NCBI RefSeq assembly: GCF_002246015.1
Contig: NZ_NOLJ01000002.1
Location: 100,567 to 164,566 of the forward strand
DNA from: Nostoc sp. 'Peltigera membranacea cyanobiont' 210A
Lineage (GTDB): Bacteria; Cyanobacteriota; Cyanobacteriia; Cyanobacteriales; Nostocaceae
Reading direction: 5' to 3'
DNA: 64,000 nucleotides
Part shown: one piece after another, positions 19,599 through 30,092 of the stretch
How the letters are laid out: each line of letters begins with the position of its first letter
Numbering within the stretch: position 1 is the stretch's first letter
The notes under the pieces: model-generated
What the model saw: only the letters and a program-made list of their open reading frames with translations
The model's database searches: none
What the model was told of the DNA's origin: nothing
Position numbers and translations under genes: made by a program

Positions 19599-19940
19599 TC
19601 AAAGATGCTTTTCGAGAGTGGAAGCTAATGTAGTTTTAGGCACGGCGCCAACCACCATATCGACTTTTTGTCCACCCTTAAAAATCATTAATGTAGGAAT
19701 ACTGCGGATGCCGTACTGACTAGCAACTTGAGGATTTTCATCCGTGTTGACTTTGACGACCTTGATTTGACCTTTGTACTGTTCGGAGATTTCATCGACA
19801 ACAGGAGCTACCATACGGCATGGTCCGCACCAGGGTGCCCAAAAGTCAACTAAAACTGGTACATCGCTGTCGAGTACTTCTTGCTTGAAACTAGAATCGG
19901 TAACTTGTGCGGCTGTTGACATGCCTAAAACCTTCGCCAA
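19599..19940 (-). CDS. trxA: Thioredoxin (m-type)
   Basis: 113 residues with the redox motif [10 protein letters not shown] (Cys near 37 and 40), the cis-Pro loop [11 protein letters not shown] and the conserved Asp of VLVDFWAPW. It reduces disulfides of Calvin-cycle enzymes and other targets using ferredoxin- or NADPH-thioredoxin reductase. The small RNA gene yfr1 and then guaB3 lie upstream, the arrangement seen in many cyanobacteria. Confidence 0.96.
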   Translation of the reverse strand: MAKVLGMSTAAQVTDSSFKQEVLDSDVPVLVDFWAPWCGPCRMVAPVVDEISEQYKGQIKVVKVNTDENPQVASQYGIRSIPTLMIFKGGQKVDMVVGAVPKTTLASTLEKHL

Positions 19941-20041
19941 TAATATCTGAGCTTGGTGAAAATTCTACCATAGCAAAAACCTCAGCTTGGGAGTGCGAGG
20001 ATGTACATTTGCAAAGAAGCTCTAGAATTTATTTATAAACA

Positions 20042-20113
20042 TAAGGAACCGCCCGAACAGTAGTCCGGGCGGAGTGTGGTGTGAGGAGTGAACGGAAACA
20101 TGCGTCTCCGCTA
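20042..20113 (-). ncRNA. yfr1: Yfr1 small regulatory RNA
   Basis: On the minus strand, a 5' hairpin (CGGAGAC, GCAT loop, GTTTCCG; plus positions 20093-20110) is followed by the unpaired ACTCCTCACACCACA. A 3' hairpin CCGCCCG/CGGGCGG (20048-20072) ends it. ACUCCUCACAC is the invariant signature of Yfr1, which binds Hfq-independent mRNA targets such as outer membrane porins. Location between trxA and guaB is the classical Yfr1 position. TACAAT just upstream on the minus strand is a plausible -10 box. The ends are approximate. Confidence 0.93.
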
Positions 20114-20263
20114 TTTCTATTGTAAGCGACATATCGGATTTTTCCAGCAATTGTTTAAGGGGCCAGAAAAATTTATTGAAGAATTATTGGGGATTAGGGA
20201 TTAGGAATTAGGATTAAAATAACTCTTTTCTAGTACCCAGTCCTCAGTCCCCAGTCGCCAATT

Positions 20264-21427
20264 TTATTTCCCCATACCTAATTGTTGAGCTTTTTGGTAA
20301 ACTTTGCCCTCGGTTAATAAAGAAGGTGCAATCACAACTTCCACTTGCTGCATTTCTTTAATATTTTTCACTCCCAAAGTTCCCATGCTGGTCTTTAAGG
20401 CTCCTAAAAGATTGTGAGTACCATCATCTAGTCCTGCTGGGCCAATGAGTATTTGCTCTAGGCTACCAGTGCTGCCAACGCGAATGCGGGTGCCACGAGG
20501 CAAGACTGGGCTGGGAGTCGCCATACCCCAATGATAACCTCGTCCTGGGGCTTCTGTGGCTCTAGCAAAGGGGGAACCAATCATCACACCATCTGCACCA
20601 CAGGCGATGCATTTGCAAATGTCGCCACCGGTGATTAAACCGCCATCAGCAATAATGGGGATATAGTTGCCAGTTTCGTTGTAGTAATCATCTCGTGCTG
20701 CGGCACAATCTGCGATCGCAGTTGCCTGTGGCACACCCACACCCAATACCCCACGAGAAGTACAAGCTGCACCAGGCCCAATTCCCACCAATACCCCAGC
20801 TGCCCCAGCTTTCAACAAATTCAACGTGACTTCGTAAGTCACGCAATTCCCTAACACCACGGGGATGGGCATGGAACGGCAAAATTCTGCTAAATCGAGT
20901 GGTACTAAAGACTCTGGTGACAGATGTGCAGTAGAAACTACCGTAGCTTGGACAAAAAATAAATCTGCCCCAGCTTTGGCCACTGCCTCACCGTATTTAC
21001 TTGCGCCGGCTGGAGTCGCACTCACCGCCGCAATGCCACCTTGTTGTTTAATTTCCTGAATACGTTGTTCTATTAATTCCGGTTTTATTGGTTCGGCATA
21101 GAGTTCTTGCATGAGGGCAACAAATTCATCTTTCCCCACAGAGGTAATCCGATCTAATATTGGCTCTGGGTCGGCATAGCGAGTTTGAATACCCTCTAAG
21201 TTGAGGACACCTAATGCTCCTAACTGTGACAAACGTACAGCCATACGAACATCTACTACGCCATCCATAGCACTAGCAATTATCGGGATTTCTCGCTCAA
21301 TATTCCCAATACGCCACTTAGTATCTGCCAAACTGGGGTCTAGTGTTCTATTACCAGGGGCTAGAGCAATTTCATCTATTCCGTAAGCTCTGCGAGCTGT
21401 TTTTCCCCGCCCAAGTTGAATTTCCAC
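20264..21427 (-). CDS. guaB3: GuaB3 family IMP dehydrogenase-related protein
   Basis: 387 residues, an (alpha/beta)8 barrel without the CBS insert of ordinary IMP dehydrogenase. The active-site loop [18 protein letters not shown] holds the catalytic-type Cys (about 226). Phosphate binding is through [20 protein letters not shown] and [12 protein letters not shown]. The GuaB3 branch is found in cyanobacteria and actinobacteria, where it acts in purine metabolism. The neighbouring yfr1-trxA order supports the assignment. Confidence 0.92.
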   Translation of the reverse strand: MEIQLGRGKTARRAYGIDEIALAPGNRTLDPSLADTKWRIGNIEREIPIIASAMDGVVDVRMAVRLSQLGALGVLNLEGIQTRYADPEPILDRITSVGKDEFVALMQELYAEPIKPELIEQRIQEIKQQGGIAAVSATPAGASKYGEAVAKAGADLFFVQATVVSTAHLSPESLVPLDLAEFCRSMPIPVVLGNCVTYEVTLNLLKAGAAGVLVGIGPGAACTSRGVLGVGVPQATAIADCAAARDDYYNETGNYIPIIADGGLITGGDICKCIACGADGVMIGSPFARATEAPGRGYHWGMATPSPVLPRGTRIRVGSTGSLEQILIGPAGLDDGTHNLLGALKTSMGTLGVKNIKEMQQVEVVIAPSLLTEGKVYQKAQQLGMGK

Positions 21428-21577
21428 GCTTTAACTTTACTCAAATCTGTTTAAGCTAGGGTATCAAATTGTGGGGAAATTTGGGGTATTTTTTTTCCCG
21501 AACCATATAAGTGACTAGTGACGGCTGTCATTAGTCATTTGGATTTTGACTGATTAAAAATCCAAAATTAGTTTGAT

Positions 21578-22147
21578 TTACCGTCTATTTTTAGCGGCAT
21601 CCACACCAGTGTAACCAGTTGCTAACCAAATTACCGCTCTAGCTCCATCACGAATAGATTTCTCGATAGATTCAGGGGGTTTTTCGGAAGGAACTGGCAC
21701 TGGTTTTAAATAAATACCCCGACTACCTAAAATAATTTCGCCAATGACACAAGCCCGGCGCATGTGGAAGTCGGAAGTAATCAAATAAACGCTCTTAATG
21801 CCGCGAGCTTGCAAATCATCTACCAAAGTAGTAAAATTAGTAACTGTATCTACTGCTTCATAATCCAAGTGTAAACGTTGAGGATCAACACCAGCTTTGG
21901 TAAACACTCTTTGGGTGAATGTACGTGGACTGCCGCCTGTAATCCAAATCGGTATATTTGGATGCTCGCGAACGAATTTTGCTGTAAATTTTTCTCGCTC
22001 TAAATGTCTCGTTGAACCACCTAACACTACAACTGCTTGCGGCTGCACAAATTGGTTTTGTACTTCTTTGTATCCCCACCACATAAATATTGGTAGGACA
22101 AAAGCCATAAAACGAAAAGATTTATTTGTAAACAGTAGCTTATTCAA
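21578..22147 (-). CDS. YdcF/SanA-like (DUF218) membrane-anchored protein
   Basis: 189 residues. An N-terminal hydrophobic segment (about 12-27) is followed by a DUF218 Rossmann-like domain: AVVVLGGSTRHLERE, PIWITGGSPRT, LITSDFHMRRA. This family is linked to cell-envelope homeostasis; the enzymatic activity is not established. Confidence 0.85.
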   Translation of the reverse strand: MNKLLFTNKSFRFMAFVLPIFMWWGYKEVQNQFVQPQAVVVLGGSTRHLEREKFTAKFVREHPNIPIWITGGSPRTFTQRVFTKAGVDPQRLHLDYEAVDTVTNFTTLVDDLQARGIKSVYLITSDFHMRRACVIGEIILGSRGIYLKPVPVPSEKPPESIEKSIRDGARAVIWLATGYTGVDAAKNRR

Positions 22148-22514
22148 GGCTCAATAACTTAATTTACTTAGTACACAATTTTCTCTGGCTATAAGAAAAA
22201 ACAATTGATAGTAGAGTAGCAAACTTCCCAAGAATCTGCCCAAATTTTGCCCAAATATAAATTTGGTTGGTTTTTATGTAGCAGCGCGATTAAGCGTGCC
22301 TGGAGTTTTTCCTCTAATTGATGGATTATCCTAACCGATATCGGACGATTCATCAAAGAGTTTTAACCACTTTATATAGTAGTTCTCAATTGCACAGAAT
22401 CAGCAGCCAGTCGCGTGGACGGATATCCCGACTTGGGCGAACAGGCGTACCACTATTAGGGGCACAACAACGCTGTTACCCTGCAAATTACTATATAGAA
22501 TTGTCTGAAGATAA
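22148..22514. other. Intergenic region, no gene seen
   Basis: About 370 bases between the DUF218 gene and tRNA-Arg. The only open frame here (from 22318 on the plus strand) runs into the tRNA and has no family resemblance, so I do not call it. Confidence 0.5.
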
Positions 22515-22588
22515 CGGGACTGGTGCGACTTGAACGCACGACCTGACGCTTAGGAGGCGTCCGCTCTATCCAACTGAGCTACAACCCC
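22515..22588 (-). tRNA. tRNA-Arg (anticodon CCT)
   Basis: 74-base cloverleaf on the minus strand: acceptor GGGGTTG paired with CAGTCCC (with G-T and T-G wobbles), discriminator G, D-arm GCTCAGTTGGATAGAGC, anticodon arm GACGC-CTCCTAA-GCGTC, T-arm GTGCG-TTCAAGT-CGCAC. CCA is not encoded. It lies 33 bases beyond the tocopherol cyclase 3' end. Confidence 0.96.
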
Positions 22589-22621
22589 AACTGCGAAGCA
22601 TATATAATTATAGCAGTAGTT

Positions 22622-23743
<1,122 letters not shown>

Positions 23744-23748
23744 TCAGT

Positions 23749-24360
23749 ATGCGCGATCGCTTCGATATAAATGATGCTTATGAAATTCTTGGGCTAAAAC
23801 CCGGTGCCTCTCAAGCACAGGTAAAGCGAACTTACCGTAAACTGGTGAAAATTTGGCATCCTGATCGCTTTGTCGATCAAAGGCAAAAACAGGAAGCTGA
23901 AGAAAAAATCAAATCAATCAACGCAGCTTACAACAGGCTCAAATCTGAAATTCCATCTGAGCCTCCTATTCCTGAAAATCCATCTTCATCTTCGCCTAAA
24001 AATCCCCCCAAAATATCTGTCAATCGTTGGGATGCAGAAACTTTCTACACTTTAGGAGTAGAAAATGCTACTCAAGGAAGATATGAGGATGCGATCGCAG
24101 ATTTTACCCACGCCATTCGTCTCAATCCTCACTATATTGATGCGTATAAATACCGTGGGCTAGTTTGCTCACAATTGGGATACGAATATAGAGCCGCTTC
24201 AGATTTAAATAAAGCTGCACAAATAGAAGAAGAGTTAAGAAATCCGGGCGCTGCGCGTAGATCGCGATCGCCTAGATATGTATCAAAACCTAGACCTCTG
24301 GTAAAAAGATTTTGTCAGAGGATAAAAAATTTACTGCGGCTAAATCGGCGTTGGAGATAA
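23749..24360 (+). CDS. DnaJ-domain protein with TPR
   Basis: 203 residues. J domain at 6-65 (DAYEILGLKPGASQAQVKRT) with an intact HPD in KIWHPDRFVD, so it should stimulate an Hsp70 ATPase. A Pro/Ser-rich linker (about 75-95) and two TPR-like helical pairs follow (about 100-160: YTLGVENATQGRYEDAIADF, then AYKYRGLVCSQLGYEYRAA), with a basic tail. No G/F or zinc region. It is probably a specialised type III J protein. Confidence 0.85.
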   Translation: MRDRFDINDAYEILGLKPGASQAQVKRTYRKLVKIWHPDRFVDQRQKQEAEEKIKSINAAYNRLKSEIPSEPPIPENPSSSSPKNPPKISVNRWDAETFYTLGVENATQGRYEDAIADFTHAIRLNPHYIDAYKYRGLVCSQLGYEYRAASDLNKAAQIEEELRNPGAARRSRSPRYVSKPRPLVKRFCQRIKNLLRLNRRWR

Positions 24361-24732
24361 GGAGTGGATATAGTTTAAGACACTTCAGGCGGCGACACCA
24401 GACCTAGAGTTAGATAATACTTATATCTGGGAATACTAAATGTAGTAAGATTTGCTGCTGATTTCTTAGTATGAGTGATGTCTAACGACAAGCTGCTACC
24501 AAAGTCTAATAACATCCATCTTTGGGACACTCTTTCTCTTGATTAAGTATTAACTTCCTACAGATAGAGCCACTTGCCGATATCAGAGGTTATCCTGAGA
24601 ATCACCAACAGTCGCGTAGCAAATAAAACTCAACAGTTATCAGCAACATATATTTTTCAACTCAGTAAAACCTCTTGTTTTTACAAAGTTTTTAGTTTGT
24701 CAACATCATATCGAGGAGTGAAATCAACAGCT

Positions 24733-25485
24733 ATGTCTATTCCCAATGAACCCGAAAGTAAAAACAGTGAAGTCAAGCAAGAATCTTACACTGATATTAA
24801 TGGCAATACTCACACTGACTTCACGCGAACCAGTGAAACAGTAAAGAACAACGCAGCGAATCCTAACTCTTACACCAACGGTTATGTACAAGGTCGAAAT
24901 ACTGAGCGTAGCAATCAAGCAGATTTAGCCCAGCGTGATGAAAACAATGCTAGTGGTGGTTTGCTGTTAGGTATTATCATTACTTCCTTGCTTGGTTTGG
25001 TTATAGGTGGGGTTTGGTACTTCAACCAGCAGAATAACGCAGCGGTTAACAATGCTGTGCCGGTCGTGGTTCCAGTACCGAGTAAGAGTAGTCCAACTCC
25101 CAGTGCATCTCCTCAACCACAAACAACGATAATCGAAAGAACTAGGGAAGTACCTGTACCTGTTGCTGTTCCTGTTCCTGTTCCCCAACAGCAAGTTACA
25201 CCTCCCTCTGCACCTCGCCAACCGGATATTAACATTACTATTCCGCCCCAGCAGCCTGCGGCAGAAAAAGCACCTTCTGTAACCCAGCCAGCCCCTAAAG
25301 CGACACAAAGTCCGGCGACGAGTCCAACTACCAATACTCCGGCTTCGCAGAACGATAGTTCTAGTAATACTGTTGCTCCTGGTACGAAAAGTGACACTTC
25401 TAAAACCACTACACCTCAAGGAGTAGACCAGTCAAAGAGTACATCTAATAATGGTTCTTCTACCGCAGGCGGTTCTGGTCAATAA
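24733..25485 (+). CDS. Hypothetical single-pass membrane protein with Pro/Ser/Thr-rich tail
   Basis: I place the start at 24733 (MSIPNEPE) because the upstream in-frame codons are not protein-like; a longer start at 24574 is possible. About 250 residues: a polar N-terminus, one membrane segment (LLLGIIITSLLGLVIGGVWY, about 77-96), then a long low-complexity region rich in Pro, Thr, Ser and Gln (VPVPVAVPVPVP repeats). It looks like an envelope or periplasm-exposed stalk. No family recognised. Confidence 0.7.
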   Translation: MSIPNEPESKNSEVKQESYTDINGNTHTDFTRTSETVKNNAANPNSYTNGYVQGRNTERSNQADLAQRDENNASGGLLLGIIITSLLGLVIGGVWYFNQQNNAAVNNAVPVVVPVPSKSSPTPSASPQPQTTIIERTREVPVPVAVPVPVPQQQVTPPSAPRQPDINITIPPQQPAAEKAPSVTQPAPKATQSPATSPTTNTPASQNDSSSNTVAPGTKSDTSKTTTPQGVDQSKSTSNNGSSTAGGSGQ

Positions 25486-25503
25486 AGGCTTCTGAACTTT
25501 CAG

Positions 25504-25547
25504 CCCACTTGATAATATTGGCGTGAATGCCAATATTATCAAATGGG
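25504..25547 (+). terminator. Long perfect hairpin (19-bp stem)
   Basis: CCCACTTGATAATATTGGC pairs with GCCAATATTATCAAATGGG around a GTGAAT loop, with a single C-A mismatch, followed by ACAATTTTT. It sits 19 bases after the stop of the membrane protein and is probably its terminator. The remaining 540 bases up to 26083 hold no gene that I can see; STRR-like GACTAAT units fill 26065-26095. Confidence 0.75.
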
Positions 25548-26083
25548 ACAATTTTTAAGTAATATTTCTGAATTGTTGCGATAAATTAATGGTATTCAAG
25601 TTTAGTAAAGGTGTCTTGTAGCTAAACAAACACAATGCTAGATTAAGACCAAGGTACAAACAGGTTAAAAGTTAAACAAAAACTTTCAAATTAGAGCCTG
25701 TGCCTCCTGCTCTAATCTTCTCGCGATCGCTATGCTTGGTTGTGGCATCCATTGAATGTGTTTTTGCCTTAAGTTCAATGAGTTGTTTTGGAGGTTTTAG
25801 AACGCACAGCCAGAAAATGCCTGCCTAGTTGGAATGTAAGGATGTGCAATTCTGAGTAAAGCGATCGCGAATACTGTCCACCTTATTTTGAGTTAGTCAT
25901 TTCTGAATTCTCCAATCTTCAAGGAACCGCCCCAAGCTATTGAGATTTATCCATCGTAGCTTCAGGCGGTTTCTGCTTTGAGTGTTATGCATTTAAATTG
26001 CACTCCGATCGGTTAGGGCTGTCATTAGTCATTTGTCCTTTGTCATTTATTTAGACCAATAACTAATAACCAATGACTAATGA

Positions 26084-26917
26084 CTAATGACTAACTAAGG
26101 TAATTACAGTCACTTCAGGCGGACAAAATAAACGTCCTGGTTTATAAGTTCCTAAACCACGATTGACATATAGTTGATTTTCTTCCACCTTGTGAAACCC
26201 TTGCGCCCACTCCCAATATCGAACTACTTTCGAGCAGTCTCCTAAGAAAAATGTTACCCAACGCCGCAATTTTTTGGGAATTTGTTTGAGGAGCTTTTTA
26301 TAATAGAGTACTACAGGACCAATACCCGGAATGACGATGTGACCACCGTGAGTATGACCAGATAGTTGCAAATCTACGCGCCATTGTTGCAATATCTTGG
26401 CTGTATCTGGGTTATGAGATAAAACAATGCGCGGTGTAACCGAGTCTAGTTGATTCATCACTGGTGCGGGGTAGAATTCTCGTGACCAATAATCAGCTAG
26501 TCCTACCAATGGTAATTCTTTTCCTAGTGGATAGGCGATTTCATTCCAAAGCACATGCACCCCAATGCTGGTTAAGGCTTGTGTAACTTCTGCTTTGGAG
26601 TGGCTGTAATAGATATCGTGGTTCCCAAGTACGGCGTAGATACCACAGCGACTTTGCAGATGCTTGAGTCGAAGCACCAATTGATGAATTGGTGTGGGAT
26701 CGTCAGTTACGTAGTCACCAGTTAATAGAATTAAATCTGGTTCAGCTTCGTTAGTAAGTGCGATCGCTTTTTCTAACATTTCTTCCGACAGTCGCAAACC
26801 ATCGTAGTGAAAATCTGATAACTGTACTAACGTTGTACCTTGTAAAGATGCAGGAAGTTCCGCAATCTTAACCGTTATTTTATCTACTCTTAAATGTCCT
26901 GTAAACAACCAATGCAT
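26084..26917 (-). CDS. Metallophosphoesterase (YkuE/YaeI-like), copy 1
   Basis: 277 residues of the calcineurin-like phosphoesterase fold: QLSDFHYDG (metal ligands), LILLTGDYVTDD, AVLGNHDIYYSH, VLSHNPDTA and LSGHTHGGHIVIPG. The YkuE/YaeI type acts on membrane lipids or lipid-A precursors in other bacteria; the substrate here is not known. It is a tandem duplicate of the next gene, with long identical stretches, for example DYVTDDPTPIHQLVLRLKHL. Confidence 0.88.
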   Translation of the reverse strand: MHWLFTGHLRVDKITVKIAELPASLQGTTLVQLSDFHYDGLRLSEEMLEKAIALTNEAEPDLILLTGDYVTDDPTPIHQLVLRLKHLQSRCGIYAVLGNHDIYYSHSKAEVTQALTSIGVHVLWNEIAYPLGKELPLVGLADYWSREFYPAPVMNQLDSVTPRIVLSHNPDTAKILQQWRVDLQLSGHTHGGHIVIPGIGPVVLYYKKLLKQIPKKLRRWVTFFLGDCSKVVRYWEWAQGFHKVEENQLYVNRGLGTYKPGRLFCPPEVTVITLVSH

Positions 26918-27135
26918 AAGTCAACCGATACTCCTCATACCAGCGCTTACAGCTTACCAAAAATAAAAATGTAACTTGATAAAATGCAATAATTTATGTC
27001 ATCTACTTCAGATACAATTAATTCATTGATTTAAATTCTGCGATGAAATTAAGCAGATTCTGACTGAGTTTGCAAGCACTCAGTAGCCAGAATACCTGCT
27101 GAAGTTGCGTTCTTTTTTGTTAAATTTGGAATTAC

Positions 27136-27984
27136 CTACTCACCTTGTAGGGTGATTATAGTAACTTCTGGGCGGCAAAATAAGCGTCCTGGGAGGTAAG
27201 TTCCCAAACCACGATTGACATATAGTTGATTTTTACCTAGCCGATGCAAACCCTGCGCCCATTCCCAATGCTTGACTACAGAAACATTTACTTCTAAAAA
27301 TGGGAATCGACGCCTGACTTTTCTGGGTATTTTTTTTACAAGTTTTTCGTAAAACAACGCCGCAGGGCCAATTCCGGGAATCACGATTTGACCACCGTGA
27401 GTATGACCAGATAATTGTAAATCAACTCGCCATCTTTGTAATATCTCCGCAGTATCTGGGTTGTGGGATAAAACAATGCAGGGTGTATCGGGGTTTAGCT
27501 GGTTCATAACTGGTGCGGGGTGAAACTCCCGTGACCAATAATCAGCCAGTCCAACGAGTGGTAATTCTTTTCCGAGTGGATAGGCAATTTCGTTCCAAAG
27601 GACGTGAATTCCAATGCTAGTAAGGGCTTCTGTAACTTCTGCTTTTGCCTGTTTATATATATCGTGATTGCCAAGGATAGCATAGATACCACTGCGACTT
27701 TGCAAATGTTTGAGTCGAAGTACCAGTTGGTGAATTGGTGTCGGATCGTCAGTTACGTAGTCACCAGTTAATAAAATTAAATCTGGTTTAGCTTCGTTAG
27801 TCACTGCGATCGCTTTTTCTAACATCTCTGCCGACAGCCGCAAACCATCGTAGTGAAAATCTGACAACTGCACCAGCTTTTTACCTTGTAACGATGCAGG
27901 CAACCCTGCAATGTTAACCGTCAATGCTTCTGTACTCAACGGCCCAGATAACAACCAATGCATAAAACGTTCAATAAAGCTCAA
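27136..27984 (-). CDS. Metallophosphoesterase (YkuE/YaeI-like), copy 2
   Basis: 282 residues with the same five metal-ligand blocks as its neighbour: SDFHYDG, TGDYVTDD, LGNHDIYKQ, SHNPDTA, GHTHGGQ. The two proteins are nearly identical through the middle and diverge in the 210-245 region (VKKIPRKVRRRFPFLEV here). The pair arose by tandem duplication; 218 bases separate them, enough for separate promoters. Confidence 0.88.
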   Translation of the reverse strand: MSFIERFMHWLLSGPLSTEALTVNIAGLPASLQGKKLVQLSDFHYDGLRLSAEMLEKAIAVTNEAKPDLILLTGDYVTDDPTPIHQLVLRLKHLQSRSGIYAILGNHDIYKQAKAEVTEALTSIGIHVLWNEIAYPLGKELPLVGLADYWSREFHPAPVMNQLNPDTPCIVLSHNPDTAEILQRWRVDLQLSGHTHGGQIVIPGIGPAALFYEKLVKKIPRKVRRRFPFLEVNVSVVKHWEWAQGLHRLGKNQLYVNRGLGTYLPGRLFCRPEVTIITLQGE

Positions 27985-28331
27985 TCATAGCGCTTACAGC
28001 TTAACTGAACATTGTTGGTTTGTGTGTAGCGACCAGTGCAACTTGTTGAGAATTTTATGAAAGCTGTAGATTTTAGTGTATTTATACTTATTCAAATCAA
28101 AAACAAATTTACTACTAAATTATTTTGTACAAAAATACTAATTAATATTAGAGTTAGTCTACGTAGGCGTAGCCCATCGTACCCCTACGAGGAAGCAAGC
28201 TATGCGTAACGTATGGCAGAGAAGATATCGCTTTCCAAATTTCTGTATAATTTTGGATGCGATGTCTAACAACAAGCTCGGAAGCAGAATGTCTTCGGTT
28301 TTGCTCTATGGGTCTACGCACGTGCAATTTA
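27985..28331. other. Intergenic region with GGCGTAGCC-type repeat
   Basis: AT-rich stretch containing, near 28156-28200, TACGTAGGCGTAGCCCATCG and following bases, a variant of the GTAGGCGTAGCCC repeat seen also at 44225 and 47948. No gene is supported here. Confidence 0.5.
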
Positions 28332-28884
28332 CTACTGTAAACGCCAAACTTGTTTCAGTTTATCAATTAGTTGTTCCTGGCGTTTATTGATAACTTCAGG
28401 TGTCCATTCTTTTTCCATCAGCACTTGTGTAGTTAGCGCAAAATTTGAAACACCTGTTTTCGTAGTGAAATACTTCTGCTTTTTCAGTTCAAAATCGTAG
28501 TTCTGGGCTTGACTATTATTTTGTTAATATGTGTATGTGTTCTTTAGAAACGGATGTCCGTAAAGCAGCTAGCAGTATAGTAAGTGTAGTCAAACGCTGT
28601 TGACCATCCACAACCTGGGCATCTCGTTTATCTCCTTTTATGAGTACAATATTTCCTAAGAAATATGGGTTTATCTCATCAATTTTGTCGTCACTGTCTC
28701 CCAAAGCAGTAATTAAATCTTCAAGCAGTTCTCCAGCTTGTTCGGTTGTCCATGCATAGGGACGCTGATATAGAGGAATAGTGAATACAAAATCGTTGCT
28801 AAATATTTTAGAGATAGGATAATCAGTAGCTTGAATTTTAACCGCGCTCATATTTACCTGCTTTAGTGGGATAGTAGACTGCAC
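28332..28884 (-). pseudogene. DUF262/DUF1524 (GmrSD-like) gene with internal deletion
   Basis: Residues 1-122 (28516-28884) match the DUF262 N-terminus: FTIPLYQRPYAWTTEQAGEL, YFLGNIVLIKGD and the VVDGQQRLTTLTILLAALR catalytic-type block. The frame then stops at TAA. In another minus frame, 28332 to about 28508 encodes a typical C-terminal end of the same family: YDFELKKQKYFTTKTG, EWTPEVINKRQEQLIDKLKQ, VWRLQ. The whole middle, including most of DUF1524 with its HNH-like motif, is missing. Full-length members are modification-dependent nucleases of 550-700 residues. This is a deleted, dead copy. Confidence 0.85.
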
Positions 28885-29143
28885 TTTACTAAAGTTAGTT
28901 TTCCCATTAAAAACAGCAATATTTCAGGTCGTTGTAGTATTGTTCAGTTTTTTGTAGGGCTTGGGGAAAATAAGCATTTATCAAGGACAATGGAAAAATC
29001 TACACTTAGCGATCGCTAATCTTCTTATATAATTTTTAGCAATACCTGTGCTAAATTCGGTAGATTTTCTTATTTTAAACACCCTCCAAGCCCTAACACG
29101 CCCTACTAAGGCTAATTTTGATAGTTTCATTGCATAAACAATC

Positions 29144-29182
29144 AAAAAAATAACGCCTACCTGTCATTATGGTGGCGCTATT
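29144..29182 (-). terminator. Bidirectional terminator of the GlsB-like gene
   Basis: AATAACGCC and GGCGCTATT form a stem. T runs flank it on both strands (TTTTTTT read from the minus strand at 29144-29150 and from the plus strand at 29181-29187). It lies 75 bases after the minus-strand GlsB-like gene. Confidence 0.75.
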
Positions 29183-29256
29183 TTTTTAATTTAATTCACA
29201 GTTAAAAATAGTTAAATGAATTTGCTAAATCTTTGTCATTGATTTACCGCAATTTT

Positions 29257-29529
29257 TTATACAGCACTGCGGTTGGTTAATAAATTCCACAGGAAAACTG
29301 CGACAATCGCACCAAGAACTGCTACTGCAATACCTGGAATGCTGAGACTAGGAGCTGCTAGAGATAAAGTTCCCGTACTGAAAAATACACCTAAACTACC
29401 GCCAACAAAAGCACCGATGATTCCTAACACAATTGTTCCTAGAATTCCGCCACCTTGATGACCAGGGTAGATAGCTTTTGCGATCGCACCAGCAATTAGA
29501 CCTAAAACAATCCAAGCAAGAATATTCAT
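29257..29529 (-). CDS. GlsB/YeaQ/YmgE family stress-response membrane protein
   Basis: 90 residues from the start MNILAWIVLGLIAGAIAKAI, chosen because family members begin here; an in-frame ATG seven codons upstream is also possible. Three short membrane segments and the family GHQGGGILGTIVLGIIGAFV block with Gly-rich packing. Once annotated as transglycosylase-associated; the actual role is unknown. Confidence 0.85.
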   Translation of the reverse strand: MNILAWIVLGLIAGAIAKAIYPGHQGGGILGTIVLGIIGAFVGGSLGVFFSTGTLSLAAPSLSIPGIAVAVLGAIVAVFLWNLLTNRSAV

Positions 29530-29647
29530 TGTCGTTAAGTTGGTAAACATTTTTGACTTACAAGTACATATTAACTATCTTCATTTCTAACTTAATCTAC
29601 CATCAGAATTAATTATGAATATCCATTAGGAATAGTTTAATTGCTAC

Positions 29648-29742
29648 TATAGCGTTTCCTAAGCAACTGAGGTACACCCAAATCTTTGTGAGCAAGGTTA
29701 GTAGCGTTGAAAACGTACCTCACCAGATCGGGAACCGCTATA
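29648..29742. mobile_element. MITE-like palindromic element (TATAGCG termini)
   Basis: 95-base element with terminal inverted repeats TATAGCGTTTCC and GGAACCGCTATA (one mismatch in 12) and an inner inverted pair GAGGTAC/GTACCTC. It has no coding capacity. Size, termini and folding fit a miniature inverted-repeat element; a single copy is in this window, so mobility is inferred. Confidence 0.6.
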
Positions 29743-29886
29743 AGCTTTTTGATAATATATTGCGGCTAACATCCAGCTTAGGACAAGTCCGCTATGGATA
29801 GCTATGAAAGTTGCTCTCTTGCGATTTGCCAATATCCTAAGCTGTCTGACAACTGCTATATGACCCATTTGAGCTAGATAGTCAAT

Positions 29887-29923
29887 TAAAAAAAAGCTCC
29901 TAGTAGGTCTTTAACTAGGGGCT
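29887..29923 (-). terminator. Rho-independent terminator, minus strand
   Basis: AAGCCCCTAGT and ACTAGGAGCTT (read on the minus strand) form an 11-bp stem with one G-T or C-T irregularity, followed by TTTTTTTT. It is 170 bases beyond the end of the small membrane gene at 30093 and probably serves that transcript. Confidence 0.8.
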
Positions 29924-30092
29924 TATACAAACTATTGCTTGGTAATTGCAGTATATGCATTTTTAATTAGCTCTCTCCTCTACTAGAAGAATTAAGCTGA
30001 GTTTTTAGAGACTGTCTCTAAGGTAATGTAAAGGAAGCAAAATCAGATAATTGAGACGATCGCTTATCCCTTTACAAGTTCATGTCTAGTTT

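Noticed and set aside
22318..22533. 72-codon plus-strand frame
   Set aside because: It runs into tRNA-Arg on the other strand and has no recognisable composition or ribosome site.
24574..24732. N-terminal extension of the Pro-rich membrane protein
   Set aside because: The extra 53 codons are not protein-like and lack a ribosome site; the ATG at 24733 begins a typical polar N-terminus. Kept only as an alternative.
24967..25419. Arg/Cys-rich minus frame opposite the Pro/Thr-rich tail
   Set aside because: Low-complexity shadow of the sense strand.
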